NCBI RefSeq assembly: GCF_000698555.1
Contig: NZ_JFHE01000017.1
Coordinates: 57,092-121,091, forward strand
DNA length: 64,000 nucleotides
Source of the DNA: Caballeronia grimmiae
Lineage (GTDB): Bacteria > Pseudomonadota > Gammaproteobacteria > Burkholderiales > Burkholderiaceae
Reading direction: 5' to 3'
The first letter of the stretch is position 1, and each line of letters begins with the position of its first letter. Positions 1-7,732 of this stretch are shown piece by piece. The translations under genes and the position numbers were made by a program. The notes beneath the pieces were generated by a model. That model made no database searches. It was not told the origin of the DNA and saw only the letters and a program-made list of their open reading frames with translations.

Positions 1-1
1 G

Positions 2-391
2 GTCATGGTCTACATGCCCGGCACGCGCGCCCTTTACTCCGCTATTTGCACTGAGGTCGGCTGCACGTTTTCGCCGCCGCGCTATGTCGCGGGGCTGCAG
101 ATCGAGAGTTCGGGGCTGCGTCAGGTCGACGGTCCGCACAAGCTCGAACTGAAACTGATGTTGCGCAATCGCGCCGACGTCCCCCTCGCCTATCCGGCGC
201 TCGAACTCACGCTGCTCGACGACAAGAGCGATGTCGCGATCCGGCGGGTGCTGTGGCCGCAGGATTACGCGCGACCGGGTACGATATTCGCCATCGGCCT
301 TCCCCCGCAAAGCGCGCAGCCGGTCGTCGTACGGTTGGATACCGGCGATGCCGTCGCCGCGAATTACCGCGTTCAGGTCTTCTATCCGTGA
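2..391 (+). CDS. DUF3426 family protein, C-terminal part (gene starts before the window)
   Basis: The reading frame is already open at the first base and ends in TGA at 389-391, so only the C-terminal ~129 residues are present. They resemble the C-terminal beta-rich domain of DUF3426 proteins: a conserved Cys pair region near the start, a run of short strands, and a final stretch ending in YRVQVFYP. Family members in Burkholderiales usually have an N-terminal zinc-ribbon and one membrane span, which cannot be checked here. The family's function is unknown. tpx follows 99 bases downstream on the same strand. Confidence 0.75.
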   Translation, partial: VMVYMPGTRALYSAICTEVGCTFSPPRYVAGLQIESSGLRQVDGPHKLELKLMLRNRADVPLAYPALELTLLDDKSDVAIRRVLWPQDYARPGTIFAIGLPPQSAQPVVVRLDTGDAVAANYRVQVFYP

Positions 392-490
392 TGGCGCGAT
401 CGCGTGACGGGGCATTCGCGCCCTGCCCGCCGACCGCGCCACGCCAAGTGAAACTTCCCGTCAGCATCTGACACCTCTCTGGAGCGCAAC

Positions 491-991
491 ATGAGTCAAG
501 TTACCCTCGGCGGCAATCCCATCGAAGTCAGCGGCACGTTCCCGAGCGCAGGACAGCAAGCCCCGGAATTCAACCTCGTCGGCACTGATCTCGGCGACAT
601 CACGCTCGCGAGCTTCGCGGGCAAGCGCAAGGTGCTGAACATCGTGCCGAGCCTCGACACGCCGACCTGCGCCACGTCGACGCGCAAATTCAACGAATCC
701 GCCGGCAAGCTCGACAACACCGTCGTGCTCGTCGTTTCGGGCGACCTGCCGTTCGCGGCCAAGCGTTTCTGCACGACCGAAGGTCTCGCCAACGTGGTGA
801 CGGCGTCGACGTTCCGCGGCCATGAGTTCGCGCAGGCGTATGGCGTCGATGTCGCGAGCGGTCCGCTCAAGGGGCTGACGGCGCGCGCAGTCGTCGTCCT
901 CGATGAGAACAACAAGGTGCTGCATGCCGAACTCGTGCCCGAAATCAAGAACGAGCCGAACTACGATGCGGCGCTGTCGGCGCTGAAGTAA
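491..991 (+). CDS. tpx: Thiol peroxidase (atypical 2-Cys peroxiredoxin)
   Basis: This 166-residue protein has the normal Tpx length and layout. The peroxidatic cysteine is C60 in PSLDTPTC and the resolving cysteine is C94 in [10 protein letters not shown], the spacing seen in Tpx enzymes that form an intramolecular disulfide. It should reduce hydrogen peroxide and alkyl hydroperoxides in the cytoplasm or periplasm, using thioredoxin as donor. No signal peptide is visible. The ATG is preceded by CTGGAG about 6 bases upstream. It stands alone between the DUF3426 gene and a PfkB kinase, with a GC-rich hairpin just after its stop. Confidence 0.95.
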   Translation: MSQVTLGGNPIEVSGTFPSAGQQAPEFNLVGTDLGDITLASFAGKRKVLNIVPSLDTPTCATSTRKFNESAGKLDNTVVLVVSGDLPFAAKRFCTTEGLANVVTASTFRGHEFAQAYGVDVASGPLKGLTARAVVVLDENNKVLHAELVPEIKNEPNYDAALSALK

Positions 992-1001
992 GCTGCACGG
1001 C

Positions 1002-1022
1002 CGGACCGCTTGCGGCGGTCCG
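1002..1022 (+). other. GC-rich hairpin after tpx
   Basis: An 8-bp perfect inverted repeat (CGGACCGC / GCGGTCCG) surrounds a 5-base loop just after the tpx stop. No T-run follows, so it is not a standard intrinsic terminator; it may protect the 3' end of the mRNA or be a weak terminator. Confidence 0.45.
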
Positions 1023-1120
1023 CGCATACGAGGCGCGGCAGCCATCGAACTCGAAAGGCCGCCGCCGCGCGCCGTATGCGCATTCTCTTGCTCGGCACCC
1101 CAACTTAAAGGACGCTCGCC

Positions 1121-2059
1121 TTGGCTACGCTCATCTGCGGCTCGCTCGCCTACGACAACATCATGACTTTCCAGGGCCGCTTCGGCGACCACATCCTGCC
1201 GGATCAGGTGCACATGCTGAACATCAGCTTCCTGGTCCCGACGATGCGGCGCAACTTCGGCGGCTGTGCGGGCAACATCGCCTATGCGCTGAAACTGCTC
1301 GGCGGCGATCCGAAGATCATGGCGACGCTCGGCGAAGCGGACGCGCAGCTTTACATCGACCGCCTCGACGCGCTCGGTTTGTCGAAGGAATACGTGCGCG
1401 TGCTGCCCGGCCAGCACTCGGCGCAATGCTTCATCACGACCGATCTCGCGAACAACCAGATCACCGCCTTCCACCCCGGCGCGATGATGGAATCGCACCT
1501 CAACCGCGCCGACGAAGCGCAGGGCATCTCGCTCGGCATCGTCGCGCCGGACGGCGCCGACGGCATGCGCGAACACGCCGCCCAGTTCGCGGCTGCGGGT
1601 GTGCCGTTCGTCTTCGATCCGGGTCAGGGTTTGCCTATCCTTGATGGTGTAGAACTCTGTCGCATGATTGAACTTGCCAAATACGTGGCGGTCAACGATT
1701 ACGAAGCCAAGTTGTTGAGCAACAAGACCGGCTGGTCGATCGAAGACATCAAGAGCCGCGTCGATGCGCTGATCGTGACGCGCGGCGAGCATGGCGCCCA
1801 GATCTATCATGAGGGCGGCGTGCTCGACGTGCCGGTTGCGAAGGCGCGTCAGGTCGTCGATCCGACCGGTTGCGGAGACGCGTTCCGCGGCGGCCTGCTG
1901 TACGGCATCGAAAACAATCTTGGCTGGGAAAAAACGGGGCGTCTCGCGAGTCTGATGGGTGCGTTGAAGATCGAACATCAAGGCCCGCAAACCTATGCGC
2001 CGACGCGCGCCGAAATCGAAGAGCGTTTCAAGCAGGCATTCGGAACGAGCCTGTCGTGA
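1121..2059 (+). CDS. PfkB-family carbohydrate/nucleoside kinase (adenosine kinase-like)
   Basis: This 312-residue protein belongs to the PfkB/ribokinase superfamily. It has the N-terminal glycine motif GGCAGNIAYAL (about residues 48-57) and the C-terminal ATP-binding and catalytic motif DPTGCGDAFRGG (247-258), with D253 as the expected catalytic base. It should phosphorylate a sugar or nucleoside with ATP; the substrate cannot be read from sequence, though related beta-proteobacterial proteins are annotated as adenosine kinases. The start is TTG, chosen because AAAGGA lies 8 bases upstream and the first residues (ATLICGSLAYD) match the family N-terminus. The downstream lipoprotein gene begins 25 bases after the stop and may be co-transcribed. 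Confidence 0.88.
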   Translation: MATLICGSLAYDNIMTFQGRFGDHILPDQVHMLNISFLVPTMRRNFGGCAGNIAYALKLLGGDPKIMATLGEADAQLYIDRLDALGLSKEYVRVLPGQHSAQCFITTDLANNQITAFHPGAMMESHLNRADEAQGISLGIVAPDGADGMREHAAQFAAAGVPFVFDPGQGLPILDGVELCRMIELAKYVAVNDYEAKLLSNKTGWSIEDIKSRVDALIVTRGEHGAQIYHEGGVLDVPVAKARQVVDPTGCGDAFRGGLLYGIENNLGWEKTGRLASLMGALKIEHQGPQTYAPTRAEIEERFKQAFGTSLS

Positions 2060-2084
2060 GCGAGTGGAAGAAGGGAGTGAAGGG

Positions 2085-2564
2085 ATGAAAACGGTAAGTC
2101 GCATCATGCTGGCAGCAACGCTCATCGGCTCAGTGGCGCTGACGGGCTGCGCGTATAACAGCAGTTCGCCCGACGTCTACACGGCGTCGCAGGCTCAGCG
2201 CGAGGAAACGGTGCGCATGGCGACCGTCGAAAGCGTGCGCGGCGTGAAGATCAGCTCGAACAACGGGCAGCCGAGCGGTCTCGGCGCAATCGGCGGCGGC
2301 GCGCTCGGCGGTGTCGCGGCGGGCAGCGCCATCGGCGGCGGCAACGGGTCGATCATCGCGGGCATCATCGGCGGTCTGGCGGGCGCGGTCGCGGGTAACG
2401 CGGTCGAGAACAGCGTCGCGACGAAGAACGGCCTGGAGATCACCGTGCGCCTCGACAACGGCGACCTTCGCGCGATCACGCAGACATCGAACGGCGAAGT
2501 GTTTCAGGCTGGCGAGCGCGTTCGCCTGCTGTCGAGCGGCGGCGTGACGCGCGTGACGCACTAG
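2085..2564 (+). CDS. Glycine-zipper outer-membrane lipoprotein (SlyB/Pcp-like)
   Basis: This 159-residue protein begins with a lipoprotein signal ending in the lipobox LTGC (C22), so it should be lipidated and sorted to the outer membrane. Residues about 67-105 are a glycine-zipper segment with repeated GxxxG spacing (GGGALGG, GGLAGAVAGNAVE), as in the 2TM glycine-zipper/SlyB family. The C-terminal ~50 residues form the short beta domain typical of SlyB/Pcp proteins. The frame is open further upstream, but the ATG at 2085 has GAAGGG immediately before it and gives a proper signal peptide. The role is probably envelope integrity; the exact function is unknown. A strong terminator follows. Confidence 0.88.
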   Translation: MKTVSRIMLAATLIGSVALTGCAYNSSSPDVYTASQAQREETVRMATVESVRGVKISSNNGQPSGLGAIGGGALGGVAAGSAIGGGNGSIIAGIIGGLAGAVAGNAVENSVATKNGLEITVRLDNGDLRAITQTSNGEVFQAGERVRLLSSGGVTRVTH

Positions 2565-2616
2565 GCACCGGCGGATTCAACCGAGGAATCGTCAGCGATT
2601 CTTCGGCGGATGACAG

Positions 2617-2650
2617 AAGCGCATGCCTCGAAAGAGGCATGCGCTTTTTG
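2617..2650 (+). terminator. Intrinsic terminator after the glycine-zipper lipoprotein gene
   Basis: A perfect 13-bp stem (AAGCGCATGCCTC / GAGGCATGCGCTT) closes a GAAA tetraloop and runs into TTTG. It lies 52 bases after the lipoprotein stop codon. Confidence 0.93.
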
Positions 2651-2701
2651 TTTGCCGCTTGCTCGAGCGCGTGACATTGCCGCTGTGTGCGACGCCACGC
2701 G

Positions 2702-2734
2702 AAAAACCCGTCGCCGAGTTTCCCCAGCGACGGG
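2702..2734 (-). terminator. Intrinsic terminator of the histone H1-like gene
   Basis: On the minus strand an 8-bp stem (CCCGTCGC / GCGACGGG) with a 12-base loop is followed by TTTTT (the A-run at 2702-2706 on the plus strand). It lies about 80 bases past the stop of the histone-like gene. A second perfect palindrome at 2741-2758 (CCGGGTAGG / CCTACCCGG) sits between them. Confidence 0.85.
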
Positions 2735-2811
2735 ACGAGGCCGGGTAGGCCTACCCGGTCGTAAGGCACAGCGAGGTGTGCCGCGGTGATGCGTCCTGCT
2801 TGTGCCGAGAC

Positions 2812-3591
2812 TTACGGACGGCTGCCGGTCGGGAACGGCCATGCCGCCGCCGGGTTCAGCGCCGTCTTGACTGCTGCAGCCGGAGCGGCCGGAGCAGGCG
2901 TCGAGACAGTCGTTGCCGTCGTTGCGGGAGCGGCAGCGGTCGTCTTCTTGGCAGCAGCGGCCTTCTTGGCCGGAGCCTTCTTCGCTGCGGGCGCAGCCTT
3001 CTTCGCTGCGGGAGCAGGCGCGGGAGCCGACGCCGACGTCGAAGCAGGCGCAGGAGCAGCAGGCGCGGCAGGAGCAGAAGCAGTCTTCGCCGACGCCTTC
3101 TTCGCAGGGGCTTTCTTCGCAGCAGCCTTCTTCGCGGGGGCCTTTTTCGCAGGAGCCTTTTTGGCTGCAGCCTTCTTCGCGGCCGCTTTCTTCGCAGGCG
3201 CCTTCTTGGCGGCAGCCTTCTTCGCCGGCGCCTTCTTCGCAGCGGCCTTCTTCGTCGCTACCTTCTTGGTCGCGACTTTCTTGGCTGCGGCTTTCTTAGC
3301 GGGCGCCTTCTTCGCAGCGACCTTCTTGGCTGCGGCTTTCTTCGCCGGCGCCTTCTTCGCGGCGACCTTCTTTGCCGCTACCTTCTTGGTCGCGACTTTC
3401 TTTGCTGCGGCCTTCTTCGCCGGCGCTGCCTTCTTGGCTGCAACCTTCTTCACTGCGACTTTCTTTGCAGCGACCTTCTTGGTGGCGACCTTCTTTGCCG
3501 CTACCTTCTTCGCCGGAGCGGCTGCCTTCTTGGCGGTGACTTTCTTTGCTGCGGCCTTCTTAGCGGCGGGTTTCTTTTTGGCGACTGCCAT
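2812..3591 (-). CDS. Histone H1-like alanine/lysine-rich DNA-binding protein
   Basis: This 259-residue protein is made almost only of Ala, Lys, Pro and Val. Residues about 8-168 are near-perfect pentapeptides of the type xxxKK, resembling the C-terminal tail of eukaryotic histone H1. A Pro/Ala/Ser/Thr linker (about 170-240) follows, then the short conserved end [16 protein letters not shown], which I recall from Burkholderia histone H1-like proteins. It probably binds nucleoid DNA non-specifically and affects compaction. AAGGAGA precedes the ATG by about 6 bases. It is downstream of nrdB on the same strand, about 460 bases away, and has its own terminator. Repeat number is likely to vary between strains. 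Confidence 0.9.
   Translation of the reverse strand: MAVAKKKPAAKKAAAKKVTAKKAAAPAKKVAAKKVATKKVAAKKVAVKKVAAKKAAPAKKAAAKKVATKKVAAKKVAAKKAPAKKAAAKKVAAKKAPAKKAAAKKVATKKVATKKAAAKKAPAKKAAAKKAPAKKAAAKKAAAKKAPAKKAPAKKAAAKKAPAKKASAKTASAPAAPAAPAPASTSASAPAPAPAAKKAAPAAKKAPAKKAAAAKKTTAAAPATTATTVSTPAPAAPAAAVKTALNPAAAWPFPTGSRP
3088..3570 (-). repeat. Degenerate 15-bp coding repeat in the histone H1-like gene
   Basis: About 32 consecutive 15-bp units each encode one xxxKK pentapeptide ([20 protein letters not shown]). The third codon positions differ between units, so the protein repeat is conserved better than the DNA repeat. The repeat keeps long frames open on the opposite strand; these encode only Phe/Ala-rich strings. 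Confidence 0.85.
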
Positions 3592-4051
3592 GATTTTTCT
3601 CCTTCAGGTTTTCAGATGAGAGTCAGTTCAAACAACACCCTTCGTCAAAACCCGCTTCCCGCGTGGAGGCTCTCAGGGCACACGCTACGAAGCGGATTAT
3701 TCATCGGCGTACGCTGATCCCACCTGCTTACGCTAATGAATACGGCAAGGCGCGCCGTGCCCCGAGGCACCGCGCGCCAAATAAAGTCAGCGCCAATACC
3801 GAGCGCCGCCCATCGCTTGATCGAGCCAGCGAGCTTGCCGCTGGCGTTTTCCGGGGGGAAGTTTGCCCATCCCATTGAAGGGAACGCAAAACGCCTGTCT
3901 TCGAATCGGGCCACTCGGCCCGTTAAGTCAGTAGGCGCACTTTGCATCAGGCGACCGTTCTCCTAAACCTTGTCAGTCAGGCGCGCGTGAGTGACACGCC
4001 GCTGCCTGCCCGTCCCATCGATTTCGTCTGCAACACGTCCTGGGCTTGTTG
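3592..4051. other. Intergenic region between the histone H1-like gene and nrdB
   Basis: I see no gene in these 460 bases. Short open frames exist on both strands (for example 3645-3947 minus and 3736-3966 plus), but they lack a convincing ribosome-binding site and recognisable residues. There is a large near-perfect hairpin at 3749-3778 (12 of 13 pairs, CCGA loop) and a smaller one at 3907-3922 (CGGGCC / GGCCCG). The region should hold the nrdB transcript end and the promoter of the histone-like gene, but I could not identify either clearly. Confidence 0.5.
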
Positions 4052-5293
4052 TTATTCCCAGGTCAGCGCGCCGCCGGTTTGATACTCAATCACGCGTGTC
4101 TCGAAGAAGTTGCGTTCCTTCTTCAAGTCGATCATTTCGCTCATCCACGGGAACGGGTTTTCCTCGTTCGGGAAGAGCGGGTCCAGGCCGATCTGCTGGC
4201 AACGCCGATTGCAGATGAAGCGCAGGTAACTCTTGAACATCGACGCATTCAGGCCGAGAACCCCGCGCGGCATGGTGTCTTCAGCGTAGCGATATTCAAG
4301 ATCAACAGCTTGCTTGAAGAGCTCACGGATCTCCGCCTTGAACTCGGCGGTCCACAGTTGCGGCTCTTCGAGCTTGATCTGGTTGATGAGGTCGATGCCG
4401 AAATTGCAGTGCATCGATTCATCGCGGAGGATGTACTGATACTGCTCCGCCGCGCCCGTCATCTTGTTCTGGCGACCCAGCGCCAGAATCTGCGTGAAGC
4501 CCACATAGAAAAACAGACCTTCCATGATGCAGGCGAACACGATCAACGACTTGAGCAATTTCTGGTCCGCTTCCAGCGTGCCGGTGGTGAAGGCCGGATC
4601 GGTCAACGTCTGGATGAACGGGATGAGGAACTCGTCCTTGTCCCGGATGGACTTCACTTCGTGATACGCGTTGAAGATCTCGCTTTCGTCGAGACCGAGC
4701 GATTCGACGATGTACTGATACGCATGCGTATGGATCGCCTCTTCGAACGCCTGGCGCAGCAGGAACTGGCGGCACTCCGGAGCGGTGATGTGACGATACG
4801 TGCCGAGCACGATGTTGTTCGCGGCGAGCGAGTCCGCCGTCACGAAGAAGCCGAGGTTGCGCTTGACGATGCGACGCTCGTCATCGGACAGACCGTTCGG
4901 GTCTTTCCACAGGGCGATGTCTCGCGACATGTTCACTTCCTGCGGCATCCAGTGATTCGCGCAACCGGCGAGGTACTTCTCCCACGCCCACTTGTACTTG
5001 AACGGCACCAGCTGGTTGACGTCGGTCTGGCCGTTGATGATGCGCTTGTCTGCGACGTTGACGCGCGCTTCGCTCTGCGCGGCGATAGCGCCCGCGGAGG
5101 GCGTGGCGGCTGCCGGGGGAACGAAGCCATCGGAGAAGATGTTGTTCGCCTGAGCAGACTGATGGGCGGCTTGATGAGCTGCAGCATGTGCTGCTTGCGT
5201 ACCGAAAGTCGTGCCTTGAGCGTTGCGCAACGGGTTCTGTTGCGAAGCGCTCGAGGGAGCTACGGTCGTGTTCTCGTCATCCCAGTTGAGCAT
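4052..5293 (-). CDS. nrdB: Class Ia ribonucleotide reductase, beta (radical) subunit
   Basis: This 413-residue protein is the NrdB/R2 subunit, which holds the di-iron centre and tyrosyl radical used by NrdA to reduce ribonucleoside diphosphates. The motif E185-x-x-H188-x-x-x-Y192 (EAIHTHAY) matches the iron ligands and radical tyrosine of E. coli R2 (E115, H118, Y122). Further ligands are in IMEGLFF and [10 protein letters not shown]. The N-terminus is extended: residues about 1-95 include an Ala/His/Gln-rich stretch (about 34-50) before the family core. GGTGAG lies about 7 bases before the ATG. It is read separately from nrdA, with a 480-base leader and its own NrdR boxes. Confidence 0.96.
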   Translation of the reverse strand: MLNWDDENTTVAPSSASQQNPLRNAQGTTFGTQAAHAAAHQAAHQSAQANNIFSDGFVPPAAATPSAGAIAAQSEARVNVADKRIINGQTDVNQLVPFKYKWAWEKYLAGCANHWMPQEVNMSRDIALWKDPNGLSDDERRIVKRNLGFFVTADSLAANNIVLGTYRHITAPECRQFLLRQAFEEAIHTHAYQYIVESLGLDESEIFNAYHEVKSIRDKDEFLIPFIQTLTDPAFTTGTLEADQKLLKSLIVFACIMEGLFFYVGFTQILALGRQNKMTGAAEQYQYILRDESMHCNFGIDLINQIKLEEPQLWTAEFKAEIRELFKQAVDLEYRYAEDTMPRGVLGLNASMFKSYLRFICNRRCQQIGLDPLFPNEENPFPWMSEMIDLKKERNFFETRVIEYQTGGALTWE

Positions 5294-5779
5294 AAATTCT
5301 CACCATCAATTTAGATCGGTTTGTACCATCTTTTCATGAGCGATAAAAGAGCTTGCTCATGAAAATTCTCGTTTTCTAGCGATTTGGATTCAGCGTTGCT
5401 ACCTGCATACAACACTTGGCTCGTCGCTTCATGTGTGACGCGTGATGCAGGCACCGATGAGACAGGTGTGAAGCGGTCCTCACTGACTGTCATCGAGTGC
5501 TTCGGTGCGGTCTGCGCAGCGTTGCTTCGATGCTTCGAAGCGATGGTTCGAACGCGAGCGCAGCATGTGTCGATGTGAAGCGTTCGATGGTTCGCATGAG
5601 TGTCCGACACACGTGACCTTCATGCGGCTCATGCGAACTCGCATGCGATGTCATCGACGATGAAGCGGCATGTCGGACTCGCGATTTTTCTTGCGCATTC
5701 GATGCGCGAGGAACGCAGCCGGCGACTCGTTAGAGCGCTTCGATTTCGTTGCCGAAGTTTAGCATTTTCGGCCTAATCC
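5294..5779 (-). other. Long structured 5' leader of nrdB
   Basis: The NrdR boxes lie about 490 bases upstream of the nrdB start, implying a long leader. It contains two perfect 11-bp inverted repeats: TTTTCATGAGC at 5331-5341 with its complement at 5355-5365, and GTTCGCATGAG at 5590-5600 with its complement at 5628-5638. A 6-bp hairpin lies at 5693-5707. The words CATCG and CGATG recur many times. A 99-codon minus-strand frame (5311-5610, GTG start) ends 17 bases before nrdB, but its third positions are clearly less GC-rich than those of the real genes, so I do not call it a gene. Confidence 0.5.
5331..5365 (-). repeat. Perfect 11-bp inverted repeat upstream of nrdB
   Basis: TTTTCATGAGC and GCTCATGAAAA are separated by 13 bases and lie 38-72 bases upstream of the nrdB ATG. 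The arms can form a hairpin in the nrdB mRNA leader just before the ribosome-binding site. Confidence 0.7.
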
Positions 5780-5827
5780 ATACAAGATATTGTGTCTGTC
5801 GCGGTCGATCCATACAACCTATAGGGC
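5780..5827 (-). promoter_or_regulatory. Tandem NrdR boxes (operator) for nrdB
   Basis: Read on the minus strand, the boxes are gccctataggttgtat (5827-5812) and acacaatatcttgtat (5795-5780). Both fit the NrdR consensus acaCwAtATaTwGtgt well, the second better. Their 32-base spacing equals three helical turns, the usual arrangement for the zinc/ATP-cone repressor NrdR. By analogy with nrdA, TATAGG inside the upstream box could be the -10 element, but no good -35 is visible. Confidence 0.75.
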
Positions 5828-5851
5828 CGCTGCGCAAGTGCGAAAAAAGCG

Positions 5852-6061
5852 TCATCGGCGTAGCGGATCGAGCAGAGAACGCAGGTTGTTGTGATCGATC
5901 TCGTGCATGAGCGCAAGCAACGCGCCGAGCTTGCCTTGAGGAAAACCCTCACGCGCGAACCATGCGAGATAGTGTGCGGGCAAGTCGGCGATAAGCCGGT
6001 CCTTGTACTTGCCGTAGGGCATCGTCTGCGTGACGAGACGTTGCAGGTCTTGCGGGTCCAT
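5852..6061 (-). CDS. DUF3820 family small protein
   Basis: This 69-residue protein has the DUF3820 signature: TMPYGKYKDRLIADLPAHYL at about residues 13-32, followed by a short helical segment ending LLDPLRR. These proteins are sometimes described as putative quorum-sensing-regulated virulence factors, but the biochemical role is unknown. GAGGAG precedes the ATG by about 9 bases. It lies between nrdA and nrdB on the same strand; the NrdR operator of nrdB begins 25 bases after its stop. Its upstream neighbour, an MFS exporter, is divergent. Confidence 0.85.
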   Translation of the reverse strand: MDPQDLQRLVTQTMPYGKYKDRLIADLPAHYLAWFAREGFPQGKLGALLALMHEIDHNNLRSLLDPLRR

Positions 6062-6178
6062 CGTTTCTCGACTCCTCTTGCATGTTCATCGCATCACATA
6101 GCCTGACGCTGGCGGTCGGCGTGTGCTCCACATCGGTGCCATAATCGCCGCTCCTCCCGCCATGATGATCGTTCTCTG

Positions 6179-7576
6179 ATGCCGCTCGCCGTCAAAGCTT
6201 TCATTGCCCCTCTCATCGTCGCATGTGCGATGTTCATGGAAAGCGTCGACGCCAACGTCATCGTTACTGCGATTCCCGAAATGGCCCGGGCGTTCGGACG
6301 CGATCCCGTCACGCTCAAGATCGCGGTCACGAGCTATGTGCTTGGCCTCGGCGTCTTCATTCCGATCTGCGGCTGGGTCGCCGACCGCTTCGGCGCACGC
6401 GTCGTGTTTCGCACGGCCATCGGCATCTTCGTCGTCGGCTCGCTGCTTTGCGCGGCGTCGACATCGCTCGGCACCTTCACCGTCGCGCGCTTCATTCAGG
6501 GCGTCGGCGGCGCGATGATGGTGCCCGTCGGACGCATCATCATCTTCCGCTCGGTGCGCCGCTCGGAGTTCATTCGCGCGATGAACTACCTGTCGGTGCC
6601 TGCAATGCTCGGACCCGCCGCCGGTCCGCTGCTCGGCGGCTTCATCACGACGTATCTGCACTGGCGGCTGATCTTCTTCATCAACATCCCGATCGGCATT
6701 GCCGGCATCTACCTGACCAATCGATACATCACCGACACGCGTGAAGAGCATCCCGGCCGGCTCGACTGGTTCGGCTTCTTTCTTTCGGCGAGCGCGGGCG
6801 TGTTGCTGATGCTCGGGCTGTCGCTCGTCGGCGGCGAGCTGGTGCCGCAGAGCGTCGCTTACGCGATGTGCGTGCTCGGCGCGGTGATGGTCGCGCTCTA
6901 CATCCTGCATGCGCGACGCGCCGAGCGGCCGCTGCTCGACTTGCGCTTCTTTCGCGTGCCGACGTTTCAGGCGAGCGTCGGTGGCGGCTCGCTCTTTCGC
7001 ATCGGACTGGGCGCCGTGCCTTTTCTGCTGCCGCTCGCGCTGCAGGAAGGCCTCGGCATGACGGCGTTCAAGTCCGGCGCGATCACGTGTGCGTCCGCGT
7101 TCGGCGGCATGTTCATGCGATCGCTGGCGTCGCGCGTGTTGCATCGTTTCGGCTTCCGGCAGACGCTGCTGTACAACGCGGCGTTGTCGGGGATCGCGAT
7201 CGCTGCATGCGGCGCGTTCTTTCCCGGCACGCCGACATGGGTCATCTGGGCGGTCGTGCTGCTCGGCGGGTTCTTTCCTGCGTTGCAGTTCACGTCGCTC
7301 AACTCGCTCGCTTACGCGGAGATCGAGACGCGCGATGTGGGCCGGGCCACCAGCCTGGCCAGTTTCGTGCAGCAGGTTTCGCTTGGGCTCGGGGTGACGA
7401 TCGCCGGCATCACGCTCGAGCTGTCGCAGTATCTGAATGGCCACGCTTCCGTGCGCTGGTCGGACTTCTGGCCTGCGTTCATGGTGGTGGGCCTGTTTTC
7501 GTTTCTTTCGATGCCGGTTACTGCGCGCCTGTCGCGCGATGCCGGACGGGAGATCTCGCGCGGGACGCGAGGGTAA
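6179..7576 (+). CDS. MFS transporter, DHA2-type drug exporter
   Basis: This 465-residue, strongly hydrophobic protein belongs to the major facilitator superfamily. It has the loop motif GWVADRFGAR after the second helix (about residues 62-71), a GPLLGG motif in helix 5, and a length consistent with about 14 membrane spans, as in EmrB/QacA-type proton-driven exporters. Its substrate is unknown. The start is the ATG at 6179, just after a TGA in another frame. It is the only plus-strand gene between nrdA and nrdB, divergent from the DUF3820 gene and convergent with nrdA. Confidence 0.9.
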   Translation: MPLAVKAFIAPLIVACAMFMESVDANVIVTAIPEMARAFGRDPVTLKIAVTSYVLGLGVFIPICGWVADRFGARVVFRTAIGIFVVGSLLCAASTSLGTFTVARFIQGVGGAMMVPVGRIIIFRSVRRSEFIRAMNYLSVPAMLGPAAGPLLGGFITTYLHWRLIFFINIPIGIAGIYLTNRYITDTREEHPGRLDWFGFFLSASAGVLLMLGLSLVGGELVPQSVAYAMCVLGAVMVALYILHARRAERPLLDLRFFRVPTFQASVGGGSLFRIGLGAVPFLLPLALQEGLGMTAFKSGAITCASAFGGMFMRSLASRVLHRFGFRQTLLYNAALSGIAIAACGAFFPGTPTWVIWAVVLLGGFFPALQFTSLNSLAYAEIETRDVGRATSLASFVQQVSLGLGVTIAGITLELSQYLNGHASVRWSDFWPAFMVVGLFSFLSMPVTARLSRDAGREISRGTRG

Positions 7577-7616
7577 GTTCATTCTTGCTCTGCCGCGCTG
7601 GTTCGACGCCGCAATG

Positions 7617-7670
7617 AAAAAGGCCGGTATCGAAGTCGTCCCCGAGGGAAAGAAGCATCCGATACCGGCC
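7617..7670 (-). terminator. Intrinsic terminator of nrdA
   Basis: On the minus strand a perfect 11-bp repeat (GGCCGGTATCG / CGATACCGGCC) with a 27-base loop is followed by TTTTT. It lies about 63 bases beyond the nrdA stop, between nrdA and the convergent MFS gene. Confidence 0.8.
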
Positions 7671-7732
7671 CTACCGCTCGGGGAAAGCCAGGCTTCCCCC
7701 AAGCGCCCTCTCGCGACGAGAGAGCAAACCTC

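Noticed and set aside
3088..3570. Possible CRISPR-like array
   Set aside because: The repeats are contiguous 15-bp coding units without spacers and with no cas genes nearby.
2786..3619. A 277-codon plus-strand Phe/Ala-rich frame opposite the histone H1-like gene
   Set aside because: It arises from the repeated lysine/alanine codons on the minus strand; it looks hydrophobic only because AAG read backwards gives CTT/TTC-type codons.
3645..3947. A 100-codon minus-strand frame between the histone-like gene and nrdB
   Set aside because: No convincing start context, no recognisable residues, and it runs across two hairpins.
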